Origin: Palsa-360 sp963710315
GTDB lineage: Bacteria > Acidobacteriota > Terriglobia > Acidiferrales > UBA7541
DNA length: 64,000 nucleotides
Direction of reading: 5' to 3'
NCBI GenBank assembly: GCA_963710315.1
Contig: CAVPZW010000008.1
Span: 372,001-436,000 of the forward strand
A program made the position numbers and the translations under genes. Within the stretch, counting starts at the first letter, position 1; each line of letters opens with the position of its first letter. The notes below the pieces were generated by a model, which did not search any database, had not been told where the DNA came from, and saw only the letters and a program-made list of their open reading frames with translations. Positions 50,149-58,103 of the stretch are shown piece after piece.

Positions 50149-50403
50149 TCCTCAAACAGGCAAGTGTTTCTCGGCAAGCACAGGTGGATGGCTGGGTTTC
50201 ACTAAAACCGGGGCACGAACTGGTTTCTTTGGTCGCAAAGTTGTGGTATTTCCTATCCAACCCTGAAGGGGGGCTCAGGCATCTTTACGGCAGGCTTGAG
50301 CGACACTTTGTCAAAAGTCATTAAAGCGTGGATTAACTGCCGAAAAAGAAAGCGGTTGGACTATACTCTTGCTCTTAAATCCGCATAGGGGAGAAAAGTA
50401 CAC
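50149..50403. other. divergent intergenic region mglA/cytochrome c
   Basis: Remaining 255 bases of the mglA-cytochrome gap. On the plus strand TATACT (50362-50367) is a good -10 for the cytochrome gene, but no matching -35 is at normal spacing. GGGGAGAAAAG precedes the cytochrome ATG. Nothing else was recognised. Confidence 0.4.
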
Positions 50404-50976
50404 ATGAAAGGTTTTGTCGTGGGTATCTTGGTTGGAGCCGCGTTGTTTGCTGGAGGCCTTTATTACTACTTTGTATCGGGGATGGCGCCCGCAGCAGTTG
50501 CCGATCCACCGATGATGATGGAGCGCAAGATGGCCAACAAATCTCTGGACGCGCATATCGACAAGGCCAATGTTCCAGCGCCTCCCATCCAGACCAGCGA
50601 AGACAACTATGTGGCCGGCGCCAAGCTTTACAAGGACAATTGCGCAGGGTGTCACGGCTTGCCGAATCAACCGCCCCCAGCGATCGCAGGAAATTTTTAT
50701 CCCCACGCCACGCTGATGTTCAAGGGTAAAGGTGTATCGGACGATCCAGCGCAGGAAAGCTACTGGAAGATCAAAAATGGCATCCGGCTGACCGGAATGC
50801 CTACCTTCAGCGGCGTATTGGATGAAACCCAAATGTGGCAAGTAGCTCTTTTTGTTGCCAATACGGATAAACTCCCGGACTCCGCGAAGAAAGCGCTCGC
50901 TCCTGAGCCGCCCCCGGTGGCAGCCATGCCTGCAATGCCGGCTGCGATGCCAATGGGCGCCGCCAAAAAGAAGTAG
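50404..50976 (+). CDS. membrane-anchored monoheme cytochrome c
   Basis: A 190-aa protein with an uncleaved N-terminal helix (residues 5-25), a spacer, then a cytochrome c domain (NYVAGAKLYKDNCAGCHGLP, heme motif CAGCH, distal Met likely in GIRLTGMPTFSG) and a low-complexity Ala/Met/Pro tail ending in KKK. It probably faces the periplasm and shuttles electrons. It has its own ribosome binding site and a TATACT -10. The next gene (TPR) follows about 100 nt later on the same strand. Confidence 0.88.
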   Translation: MKGFVVGILVGAALFAGGLYYYFVSGMAPAAVADPPMMMERKMANKSLDAHIDKANVPAPPIQTSEDNYVAGAKLYKDNCAGCHGLPNQPPPAIAGNFYPHATLMFKGKGVSDDPAQESYWKIKNGIRLTGMPTFSGVLDETQMWQVALFVANTDKLPDSAKKALAPEPPPVAAMPAMPAAMPMGAAKKK

Positions 50977-51076
50977 ACCGCAATCACCGGCGGGGGGAAG
51001 TGCACCTGTCACGCTTCCCCCCTTTGGCATCGCAGTTGCGTTGACGATGGGGAAGGCGTCTGTTAGACTCGCGAAA

Positions 51077-51709
51077 ATGCCAAGGACCGGGAAGCCGACA
51101 AAACGCGCAAAGCAAGGGGCGGGTGCCGCTTCGAGAAGTCGTAAGGCATTGAAAAGTAAAGAAGATAGTAAAACAGCTGCACATGCGGAAGCGGTTCGTC
51201 AGATGGTCGACCCTCAATTCGAACAACAACTAAAAATTTACGAGCAGGCCGTTCAGCATTTCCACCAACAGAAATTTGTGAAAGCCAAAGAGTTGCTGGA
51301 AAAGGTGGAAGCGGGTCCGAGTAAAGAATTGGCGGACCGCGCGCGAGTCCATCTTCGCATTGTTGAACAGCGCATGGCCAAGCAAGCCACACCTTCCGTG
51401 CGCACTCCAGAGGAACACTATCAAGCGGGCGTGGCCATGATGAATCTAGGCCGCTGGGACGAAGCGCGCGAACATCTTTTGCGCGCGCGCAAGCTGGCGC
51501 CAAAAGCCGATTACGTTTTCTACGCAATGGCGGCGCTAGACTGTTTGACCGGAGAAGCCGAATCGGCCATGGAAAATTTGAAGATCGCCATTCAGTTGCG
51601 GCCGGAAAATCGTTATCACGCACGCAACGACGAAGATTTTGCGTTCCTGCAGGAAGATCCCCGCTTTACAGAATTGCTGTACCCCGAGCGCGAAGCTTCC
51701 GGCGCCTGA
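51077..51709 (+). CDS. tetratricopeptide-repeat protein
   Basis: A 210-aa cytoplasmic protein. The N-terminal 35 residues are very basic (PRTGKPTKRAKQGAG). Then TPR-like helices follow: YEQAVQHFHQQKFVKAKELL, EEHYQAGVAMMNLGRWDEAR and YVFYAMAALDCLTGEAESAM. It is probably a scaffold; the partner is unknown. ATG 51077 is chosen; 51047 is possible. It ends 44 nt before yvcK, so the two may be co-transcribed. Confidence 0.75.
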   Translation: MPRTGKPTKRAKQGAGAASRSRKALKSKEDSKTAAHAEAVRQMVDPQFEQQLKIYEQAVQHFHQQKFVKAKELLEKVEAGPSKELADRARVHLRIVEQRMAKQATPSVRTPEEHYQAGVAMMNLGRWDEAREHLLRARKLAPKADYVFYAMAALDCLTGEAESAMENLKIAIQLRPENRYHARNDEDFAFLQEDPRFTELLYPEREASGA

Positions 51710-51753
51710 AATTTAGTTGTGCCGCCAGCCCAATCCATGGCGATGCGATTCCA

Positions 51754-52788
51754 ATGAAAAAAAGAACACGACAAGGCATCGTGAATCTCGGTGGATCGCG
51801 CGTGGTTGCCATTGGCGGCGGCACCGGGCTCTCCATGCTGCTGCGCGGGCTGAAGCATTTTGTTGCGCGGCGCCGGCAGGAGTCGGAGCGCCATCCGATC
51901 AGCGATCTCGCCGCGATCGTCACGGTTACCGATGACGGAGGCAGCTCGGGCCGTCTGCGCCGCGAATACCGCGTGCTGCCGCCGGGCGACATTCGCAATT
52001 GCATGGTGGCGCTCTCGCAGGATGAAGCCCTGCTCGGCCGCTTATTTCAATACCGCTTTCATGCCGGCCGCGGTTTGCGCGGACACAGTTTCGGAAATCT
52101 GTTCCTCACCGCTCTTAGCCACGTAACGGGAGATTTTGCGGAGGCTGTTCGCGTCAGCGGAGAAGTTCTGGCCATACGGGGAAGAATTTTTCCGACCACG
52201 CTGGAGAATGTTTCGCTGAAAGCGCAGATGACGGACGGAAAAATTGTCTTGGGCGAAACGCGTATCGCCAAAAGCGGAAAGAAAATACGCCGCCTGAGCC
52301 TGCTTCCTCGCGAGGTTCGTCCACTCCCCGAAGTGCTGGAAGCCATCCGACAGGCAAACCTGATCCTCATCGGTCCCGGCTCTCTGTACACCAGCATATT
52401 GCCGAATCTTTTAGTTTCAGGCGTGGCCGAAGCGATTGAGAATTCCTCCGCGACGCGGGTTTACATCGCCAACCTGATGACCCAGCCGGGAGAGACCGAA
52501 GGGTTTTCGCTGGCCGATCACGTGCGCGTGATTTCCGGGCACACGCGGCGCAAGATCATCGACTGGGTCGTTGCTAGCAATCAAAGCGTTTCTCCGGATG
52601 TGGCGCGCAGATACAGCAGGCGCGGCGCCGAACCGGTGCGCGTGGATTTGCCCGAACTGCAGCGCATGGGTGTGCGCTGCCTGCTGGACAATTTGCTTGA
52701 GGAGCACGGTGTTGTGCGGCACAACGCCCCGCGCCTCTCGCGTCTTCTGATCGAGGAATTTGTCGAGCGCCGCCCTCCCAGCCGCTGA
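51754..52788 (+). CDS. yvcK: YvcK/CofD-family protein (gluconeogenesis/cell-envelope factor)
   Basis: A 344-aa protein. The glycine-rich VVAIGGGTGLSMLLRGLK nucleotide motif, TVTDDGGSSGRLRREYRVLP, the RNCMVAL segment and LILIGPGSLYTSILPNL identify the YvcK family (UPF0052), which binds UDP-sugars and influences growth on gluconeogenic carbon and cell shape. The neighbouring rapZ and whiA genes usual in Firmicutes are absent. It follows a TPR gene and precedes gdhA with its own promoter. Confidence 0.9.
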   Translation: MKKRTRQGIVNLGGSRVVAIGGGTGLSMLLRGLKHFVARRRQESERHPISDLAAIVTVTDDGGSSGRLRREYRVLPPGDIRNCMVALSQDEALLGRLFQYRFHAGRGLRGHSFGNLFLTALSHVTGDFAEAVRVSGEVLAIRGRIFPTTLENVSLKAQMTDGKIVLGETRIAKSGKKIRRLSLLPREVRPLPEVLEAIRQANLILIGPGSLYTSILPNLLVSGVAEAIENSSATRVYIANLMTQPGETEGFSLADHVRVISGHTRRKIIDWVVASNQSVSPDVARRYSRRGAEPVRVDLPELQRMGVRCLLDNLLEEHGVVRHNAPRLSRLLIEEFVERRPPSR

Positions 52789-52824
52789 ACGCAATCACCC
52801 TGTAACGAAATTCGATTCCTTTCC

Positions 52825-52854
52825 TTGCACCGTGCGCAGGTTGATCCGTATACT
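52825..52854 (+). promoter_or_regulatory. probable promoter of gdhA
   Basis: TTGCAC (52825-52830), 18-nt spacer, TATACT (52849-52854). The predicted start is near 52861, about 110 nt before the gdhA ATG. Confidence 0.5.
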
Positions 52855-52872
52855 GGCCACGCTGGTTCTAAG

Positions 52873-52891
52873 ATCCAAAATATTTTTGGAT
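52873..52891. promoter_or_regulatory. 19-bp palindrome in the gdhA leader (possible operator)
   Basis: ATCCAAAATATTTTTGGAT: perfect 8-bp arms around a 3-bp centre, just downstream of the predicted start site. It fits a dimeric repressor site or a short mRNA hairpin. Confidence 0.5.
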
Positions 52892-52971
52892 TGCGGGCCG
52901 GCGTCGATGCGTGGGGATTGCCATGACGGTTGCGAATGCGGCCCTCATGGTCTATGAGGAGTGTTTTTTCC

Positions 52972-54219
52972 ATGGCCACGCTTACCGTGAAGAATGAATT
53001 GAACGTTTACGAATCCGCCGATGCGCGTTTTGAGGCGGCGGCGCGAAAATTGGGGCTTGAGGATGGCCTGTATCGTTTCCTGAAATATCCGAACAAGGAA
53101 ATCACGGTGTACATTCCCGTGATTCTGGATAACGGCCACCTCGAGGTGTTCATCGGATACCGCGTGCATCATTCCATTGTGCGCGGACCGGGCAAGGGCG
53201 GCATACGTTTTGCCCCAACTGTGACGCTGGACGAAGTCCGTGCGCTGGCCAGTTGGATGACCTGGAAGTGCGCCGTGGTCAACATTCCCTTTGGCGGCGC
53301 AAAGGGCGGAGTGATTTGCGACCCGTCCAAATTGTCGAACGGTGAGCTGGAGCGCATCACGCGCCGCTACACGGCGGAACTGATCGAATGGTTTGGCCCT
53401 GAGCGCGATGTGCCCGCTCCCGATCTGGGCACCAACGAACAGACCATGGCCTGGATGATGGACACCTATTCGATGCATGTGCGGCACACGGAAACCGCCG
53501 TGGTCACCGGGAAACCCATCGACCTGGGCGGATCGCGCGGCCGGCACGAAGCCACGGGCCGCGGCGTCCTTATCAGCTGCGACCGTGCGCTCGCCAAATT
53601 CCGTATGATGCGGGTGAACTCCCGCGTCATCGTGCAAGGTTTCGGCAACGTCGGCTCGATGGCGGCGAAGCTTCTGCACGAGGCCGGCTACAAGATCGTC
53701 GGCGTCGCGGACATTCACGGCGGGTTGTACAACGAAAATGGTTTTGATGTTCCGAAATTGTTGGACTGGGTGAACGTCCAGCACAAGCCGCTTCCGGATT
53801 TTCCCGGCGGCGGCGCAAAAATGAGCGCCAACGAAATTCTTTTCCAGCCGGCCGAAATCATTATCCCCGCGGCCGTGGAAAACCAGATTACTTCCGAAAA
53901 TGCGCATCGATTGCAGGCCCGCATTTTGTGCGAAGGCGCCAACGGGCCTTGCACGGCGCTGGCGGACGAGATCGTGGACCGCAAGGGAATCTTTGTGATT
54001 CCAGATATTCTGGCGAACGCCGGCGGCGTGACGGTCAGTTATTTCGAGTGGGTGCAGGATCGCCAGGGATATTTCTGGAGCGAGAGGGAAGTGAACGAGC
54101 GGTTGAAGGATGTAATCGAGCGCAGTTTTGAGGAAGTGGTTCGCTACGCGGAAACCCATCAGGTCAATAACCGCGTCGCCGCATACATGCTGGCATCGAC
54201 CGGGTCGCTTTTGCGCTGA
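52972..54219 (+). CDS. gdhA: glutamate dehydrogenase
   Basis: A 415-aa enzyme interconverting glutamate and 2-oxoglutarate plus ammonium. Motifs: GYRVHHSIVRGPGKGGIRF (substrate lysines), MTWKCAVVNIPFGGAKGGV with the catalytic lysine, DVPAPDLGT with the catalytic Asp, and VIVQGFGNVGSMAAKLL as the NAD(P) fold. ATG 52972 gives the normal N-terminus, with GAGGAG about 10 nt upstream. It lies 123 nt upstream of the microcompartment aldolase on the same strand; whether they share a transcript is unknown. Confidence 0.94.
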   Translation: MATLTVKNELNVYESADARFEAAARKLGLEDGLYRFLKYPNKEITVYIPVILDNGHLEVFIGYRVHHSIVRGPGKGGIRFAPTVTLDEVRALASWMTWKCAVVNIPFGGAKGGVICDPSKLSNGELERITRRYTAELIEWFGPERDVPAPDLGTNEQTMAWMMDTYSMHVRHTETAVVTGKPIDLGGSRGRHEATGRGVLISCDRALAKFRMMRVNSRVIVQGFGNVGSMAAKLLHEAGYKIVGVADIHGGLYNENGFDVPKLLDWVNVQHKPLPDFPGGGAKMSANEILFQPAEIIIPAAVENQITSENAHRLQARILCEGANGPCTALADEIVDRKGIFVIPDILANAGGVTVSYFEWVQDRQGYFWSEREVNERLKDVIERSFEEVVRYAETHQVNNRVAAYMLASTGSLLR

Positions 54220-54342
54220 AGGAACGTGGAATTTACGCCTGATGGATGTACTATATCGCCGCGCGTCCAAAGGTTTCTTGATGTTCGGATCTTGCAGGAA
54301 AGTTGCTCAAATAGAAAGGCACAAAGCAACCGCCCCTAACCG

Positions 54343-55162
54343 ATGATTGCCGAATCCATTTCTCCGGGAGCCGTGAAGTCCGAGGACGAACACCGCCGCG
54401 ATATCTGCACGGCGGGCCGATGGATTCACTCTCGCGGGTACGTAGCAGCGACGGACGGAAATATTTCCGTTCGCCTCGATTCACGACGCATTCTCACCTC
54501 ACCGACCGGCATGAGCAAGGGCATGATGGTCCCCGACGATTTGGTGATCACCGATCCGCGGGGCCGCAAGATTTCAGGACGCCGCGAAGCTTCCTCGGAG
54601 TTGGCGATGCATCTTTTGATTTACAATCGCCGGCCGGATGTTCACTCCGTGGTCCACGCGCATCCGCCGACGGCGACCGCTCACGCTGCGGCGGGAATCC
54701 CCCTCAATAAGGCGTTGCTCAGCGAAATGATTATCGCGCTGGGCTGCATACCCGTCGCGCCCTACGGAACGCCCGGGACGCAGGAACTTTCCGACGCGCT
54801 CGAGCCGCATGGTCCAGCACTATGACGCGATTCTGCTGGCCAATCACGGCGTGGTGACTTGCGGACCCGATTTGCTGACCGCATTTTTCCGCATGGAAAC
54901 GCTTGAGCATTTCGCCAAGGTTTCCCTCATGACGGAGATGCTGGGCAAACAAGTCTTGCTTTCTGGGCGCGATGTGGAAAAATTGCTCGTGGCTCGCGCG
55001 CGATACGGCACGACGACTGCGTCCACGGTGCTTCCCGGCTGTCCCGTCACCAGCGATGACGCGGCCGAGAGTGAACGGCGGCCCGAGCGCATTTCGGTTA
55101 CGCGCGAAGAGCTGGAAGCATTGATCGAAGAAGCGGTGCGCAAGGATCGCGCGCTTCGATAA
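54343..55162 (+). CDS. class II (fuculose-phosphate-type) aldolase of the microcompartment, frameshifted in this sequence
   Basis: A zinc-dependent class II aldolase/adducin-family enzyme, about 272 aa if repaired. Catalytic Glu is in RREASSELAMHLL, the zinc His pair in VVHAHPPTATAHA, and the third His in ILLANHGVVTCGP. One extra base near 54810 breaks the frame (EPH instead of EPLVQHYD); both sides are otherwise intact. The C-terminus carries a linker and a predicted amphipathic helix (TREELEALIEEAVRKD) typical of encapsulation peptides. In Planctomycetes-type compartments this aldolase splits fuculose- or rhamnulose-1-phosphate into DHAP and lactaldehyde; the same role is inferred here. Confidence 0.85.
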
Positions 55163-55255
55163 GCGCAAGAAGCGGCGATTGAATTTCAGGCCATCGAAAT
55201 ATTCAGCGGATGCGCCGGCCGGACAAGTTTGGCGGCTGGCCAGGGAGGAAGAAGC

Positions 55256-55552
55256 ATGGGCGAAGCACTCGGCATGATCGAGACGCGCGGACTGGTGGCG
55301 ATGATTGAGGCCTCGGACGCGATGGTCAAGGCGGCCAAAGTCACGCTGGTTGGCTGGGAAAAAATTGGATCGGGCTACGTCACGGCCATGGTTCGCGGCG
55401 ACGTCGCCGCGGTGAAGGCCGCGACGGACGCCGGAGCTGCCGCGGCACGCCGCGTAGGCGAATTGGTGGCCGTGCACGTCATCCCGCGTCCGCATCAGTC
55501 GCTTGAGGATGTGCTTCCCATCGGGAAGACGGCTGTCGGCGTCGGAGACTAG
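55256..55552 (+). CDS. bacterial microcompartment hexameric shell protein (BMC-H)
   Basis: A 98-aa single BMC domain of the PduA/EutM/CcmK type, forming hexameric tiles of a protein shell. MGEALGMIETRGLVAMIEAS is the canonical start, EKIGSGYVTAMVRGD contains the pore loop (KIGSG, residues 36-40) and VIPRPHQSLEDVLPIG is the usual C-terminal edge. ATG 55256 is supported by GGGAGGAAG just upstream. It follows the aldolase by about 90 nt and is the only BMC-H in the window. Confidence 0.95.
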   Translation: MGEALGMIETRGLVAMIEASDAMVKAAKVTLVGWEKIGSGYVTAMVRGDVAAVKAATDAGAAAARRVGELVAVHVIPRPHQSLEDVLPIGKTAVGVGD

Positions 55553-55713
55553 GCGCGCTGGTTCGCGCCGCGCGTTCTTTCTGGAGCTGCGCGTTGTCGT
55601 TCCTTGCCGCGCCGGCTTATTGCGCGCTCCGTGCGTGGCTTTCTCTCTACTATCATTTTTGTTTCTCGCGAATGGCCTGACGGAAATTTCGTTTTGAGTT
55701 TGACGTTGACCCT

Positions 55714-56019
55714 ATGATCCTCGCCCGCATTGTTGGCACGGTGGTTGCGACGCGCAAAGATCCGCGCCTGGAAGGCAAGAAACTCCTCGTTGTGAAACCC
55801 ATTTCGCCGCAGGGCGAGGACGAGCCCGGCTACCTCATTGCCGTAGACACCGTGGCTTCCGGATTCCGCGAAACAGTGCTGGTGGTAACCGGCAGCTCCG
55901 CGCGCAATGCCTCGGAATGCAAGGACCGGCCGGTGGACGCCGCGATTGTGGGCATTGTCGATGAAGTGATGCTGGACGCGCTGCACGAAGCCGAGTTGGC
56001 CGCGGGACGAAAAAAATAA
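55714..56019 (+). CDS. BMC pentameric vertex protein, copy 1 (EutN/CcmL family)
   Basis: A 101-aa EutN/CcmL-fold protein (MILARIVGTVVATRKDPRLE ... LIAVDTVASGFRETVLVV ... DAAIVGIVDEVML), which forms pentamers capping shell vertices. It has a longer C-terminal helix and basic tail (AAGRKK) than its two paralogues. The 160-nt gap after BMC-H contains no gene. It is 1 nt from the next BMC-P. Confidence 0.93.
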   Translation: MILARIVGTVVATRKDPRLEGKKLLVVKPISPQGEDEPGYLIAVDTVASGFRETVLVVTGSSARNASECKDRPVDAAIVGIVDEVMLDALHEAELAAGRKK

Positions 56020-56020
56020 C

Positions 56021-56293
56021 ATGCTCCTCGGACGCATCATCGGCAACGTAGTTTGCACCATGAAAGACCCAGCACTGCTGGGACAAAAACTTCTCATCGT
56101 TCAGCCGCTGGACCGTAAGGGCCGCGATAAAGGCCGCCCGGTGGTGGCGCTGGACGCAGTTGGTGCTGGCACGGGCGAAACAATTTATTGGTGCCGCGGC
56201 AAGGAAGCCAGTTTCCCATTTGCCACTCCCGATTTGCCCACCGAAGCCACCATCGTCGGCATTGTCGACTCCGTGAATATTCCGGCAAACTAG
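56021..56293 (+). CDS. BMC pentameric vertex protein, copy 2 (EutN/CcmL family)
   Basis: A 90-aa protein starting MLLGRIIGNVVCTMKDPALL, with VVALDAVGAGTGETIYWCRG and ATIVGIVDSVNI. It packs directly behind copy 1 (1-nt gap), so both are co-transcribed. The Cys-containing WCRG loop distinguishes it. Confidence 0.93.
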   Translation: MLLGRIIGNVVCTMKDPALLGQKLLIVQPLDRKGRDKGRPVVALDAVGAGTGETIYWCRGKEASFPFATPDLPTEATIVGIVDSVNIPAN

Positions 56294-56371
56294 GTTCCGC
56301 TTTCTTCCACCGAACTCCGATCGTAAATTTTACTCTTCCAAGTTTTGGCGTTGGCCTCTACACTTCGTCGC

Positions 56372-56659
56372 ATGTTGATTGGCCGCGTCATCGGCGATGT
56401 GGTTGCCACGCAGAAAGTGCCCTCGCACGAAGGGCGCAAGATACTCGTGGTGCAGCCTCTTCAGCTGGACGGCTCGGATCGCGGCGATCCCGTCCTCGCG
56501 CTGGACGCCGTGGGCGCTGGCATTGGCGAGCGCGTGCTGCTCACCACGGACGGTTTTTCCGCCATGACCGCCGTCGGTCGTCCAAACTCTCCCATCGACT
56601 CCGCAGTCATCGGGATCATTGACACCGTCGATTTGGTTGCGGATTTCTTCGAAAAGTGA
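56372..56659 (+). CDS. BMC pentameric vertex protein, copy 3 (EutN/CcmL family)
   Basis: A 95-aa protein starting MLIGRVIGDVVATQKVPSHE, with LALDAVGAGIGERVLLTTDG and AVIGIIDTVDLV. ATG 56372 aligns with the other copies; the in-frame ATG at 56345 would add nine extra residues. Three different BMC-P genes beside a class II aldolase match the known Planctomycetes/Verrucomicrobia-type (PVM) locus. It ends 3 nt before the nuclease-like gene. Confidence 0.93.
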   Translation: MLIGRVIGDVVATQKVPSHEGRKILVVQPLQLDGSDRGDPVLALDAVGAGIGERVLLTTDGFSAMTAVGRPNSPIDSAVIGIIDTVDLVADFFEK

Positions 56660-56662
56660 CCC

Positions 56663-57295
56663 ATGGAATTTGAACTCAGCCTATTTAGCCAAAACGCATG
56701 GGAAGTGCTTGCGGAAATTCTGGAAAAGAAGCTTACCCATGCACACTCTTTAAGCGAAGAAGACCTAAGGCATTGTGTGGTAGAAGCGCTGGAATCGTTT
56801 GGGATGTCTCCAAGAGGAGCGATTCGTCTAAACTTTGCACACCCTATGTTCAGTGGTAAGAAAATCGACGTATTTTTTCCGAGCTTTTCTGGGCAAGACG
56901 CGATCGCCTGTGAATTGAAATATGATCGAGCAATTCCGAGTGGAAAGAATCAGCCCAGGTCAATGAAAGCAGGCTATATTTTGAACGATGTCCTGCGCTT
57001 GGCTCATTTCAGCACAACTACGCCTGTCGAGCGATTCTTTATTTATCTATCAGATAGCGAGATGCTTGGCTATTTGCGAAATCCTGCGAACGGATTCTCC
57101 GGACTATTTGAGGAGGAAAAAGGTGCATGCCTTGCGATCGATGAGACATTTTTCATCAGGAAAGCAAAAAGTGTAATAAAGAAGATTACTGTCCCTGTAG
57201 CTGAATGCACAGCTTTTCGCGTACTGGATAGAAGCGTTGCAAATGATCATCGATTATTGGTTATCTTCGTACAGCCTAATATCAAACCCGCATAA
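56663..57295 (+). CDS. PD-(D/E)XK nuclease-like protein, isolated and AT-rich
   Basis: A 210-aa protein. KKIDVFFPSF (Asp69) followed by IACELKYDRA (Glu84-Leu-Lys86) gives the D...ExK pattern of PD-(D/E)XK nucleases; helices before and after fit the fold. The gene is visibly richer in A/T than its neighbours and uses rarer A/T-ending codons. It begins 3 nt after the last BMC-P gene, but function and base composition suggest independent acquisition. No methyltransferase, helicase or specificity subunit is adjacent. A restriction-like or defence role is only a guess. Confidence 0.6.
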   Translation: MEFELSLFSQNAWEVLAEILEKKLTHAHSLSEEDLRHCVVEALESFGMSPRGAIRLNFAHPMFSGKKIDVFFPSFSGQDAIACELKYDRAIPSGKNQPRSMKAGYILNDVLRLAHFSTTTPVERFFIYLSDSEMLGYLRNPANGFSGLFEEEKGACLAIDETFFIRKAKSVIKKITVPVAECTAFRVLDRSVANDHRLLVIFVQPNIKPA

Positions 57296-57400
57296 AGTTT
57301 CTTATTGGTTGATTTGTGTCTTAAAAATGGACTCAACTAGAGGCACCTGCGTTGACACTCCGGCGACGCGCCGCCATAATCGCGGGCGGATGGATACCAG

Positions 57401-58024
57401 ATGATTGCTCAGCTTCGCGGAACGCTTGGCGATAAACGGCCGAATCAAGTGCTGGTGGATGTGGGCGGCGTGGGCTATCTGGTGCACATTCCGCTTTCCA
57501 CGTTTTATGCGCTTGGCGATCTGCATTCCAATGTCACGTTGTTAATTCACACGCAGGTGCGCGAAGACGCCATTGCTCTCTATGGCTTTTTGAGCGCGCG
57601 CGAAAAGCATTTGTTCGAGCTGCTGATTTCTGCTTCCGGCGTGGGCCCCGTGCTGGCTCTGAAAATCCTTTCCGGCATGAGCGTGGACGATCTGGTGCCC
57701 GCCGTTCGCTCAGGCGATCTGCCGCGGCTTACGCGCATTCCCGGCGTGGGGCGCAAAACGGCTGAGCGAATGATCGTCGAGCTGCGCGACAAGCTCGCCG
57801 CCATGGAAATTCCCGAAGATGCGCGCAAGCCGGTGGCGACGACGGGCACGGCCGGCGATGTTGTCTCCGCGCTGCTGAATCTTGGCTACGATCAGCACGC
57901 CGCCGAGCAGGCCGTGGAGCGGGCGGGAACGGGCGACGCTTCCGAAACATTTGAAATTCTTTTGCGCGCCGCGCTGCAGCACTTGACCGCCCCCGCGCAA
58001 GCGAATGCCAGAGCCGCGCGATAG
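57401..58024 (+). CDS. ruvA: Holliday junction branch migration protein RuvA
   Basis: A 207-aa DNA-binding subunit that tetramerises on Holliday junctions and loads RuvB. N-terminal OB fold (MIAQLRGTLGDKRPNQVLVD), helix-hairpin-helix motifs (ISASGVGPVLALKILSGM and LTRIPGVGRKTAERMIVEL), and the C-terminal RuvB-binding helix domain (VVSALLNLGYDQHAAEQAVE). It precedes ruvB by 79 nt; ruvC is not in the window. Confidence 0.95.
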   Translation: MIAQLRGTLGDKRPNQVLVDVGGVGYLVHIPLSTFYALGDLHSNVTLLIHTQVREDAIALYGFLSAREKHLFELLISASGVGPVLALKILSGMSVDDLVPAVRSGDLPRLTRIPGVGRKTAERMIVELRDKLAAMEIPEDARKPVATTGTAGDVVSALLNLGYDQHAAEQAVERAGTGDASETFEILLRAALQHLTAPAQANARAAR

Positions 58025-58103
58025 CAGCCCTAAATTACGATAAGCTTGTTTTGCACGGCAGCATGAAGCGATTGCCGGCCAGAATGGATTGGGAACACCT
58101 GCA

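Noticed and set aside
52972..56659. Glutamate dehydrogenase as a microcompartment cargo enzyme.
   Set aside because: No terminal amphipathic extension is visible and the gene has its own promoter; adjacency alone is not enough.
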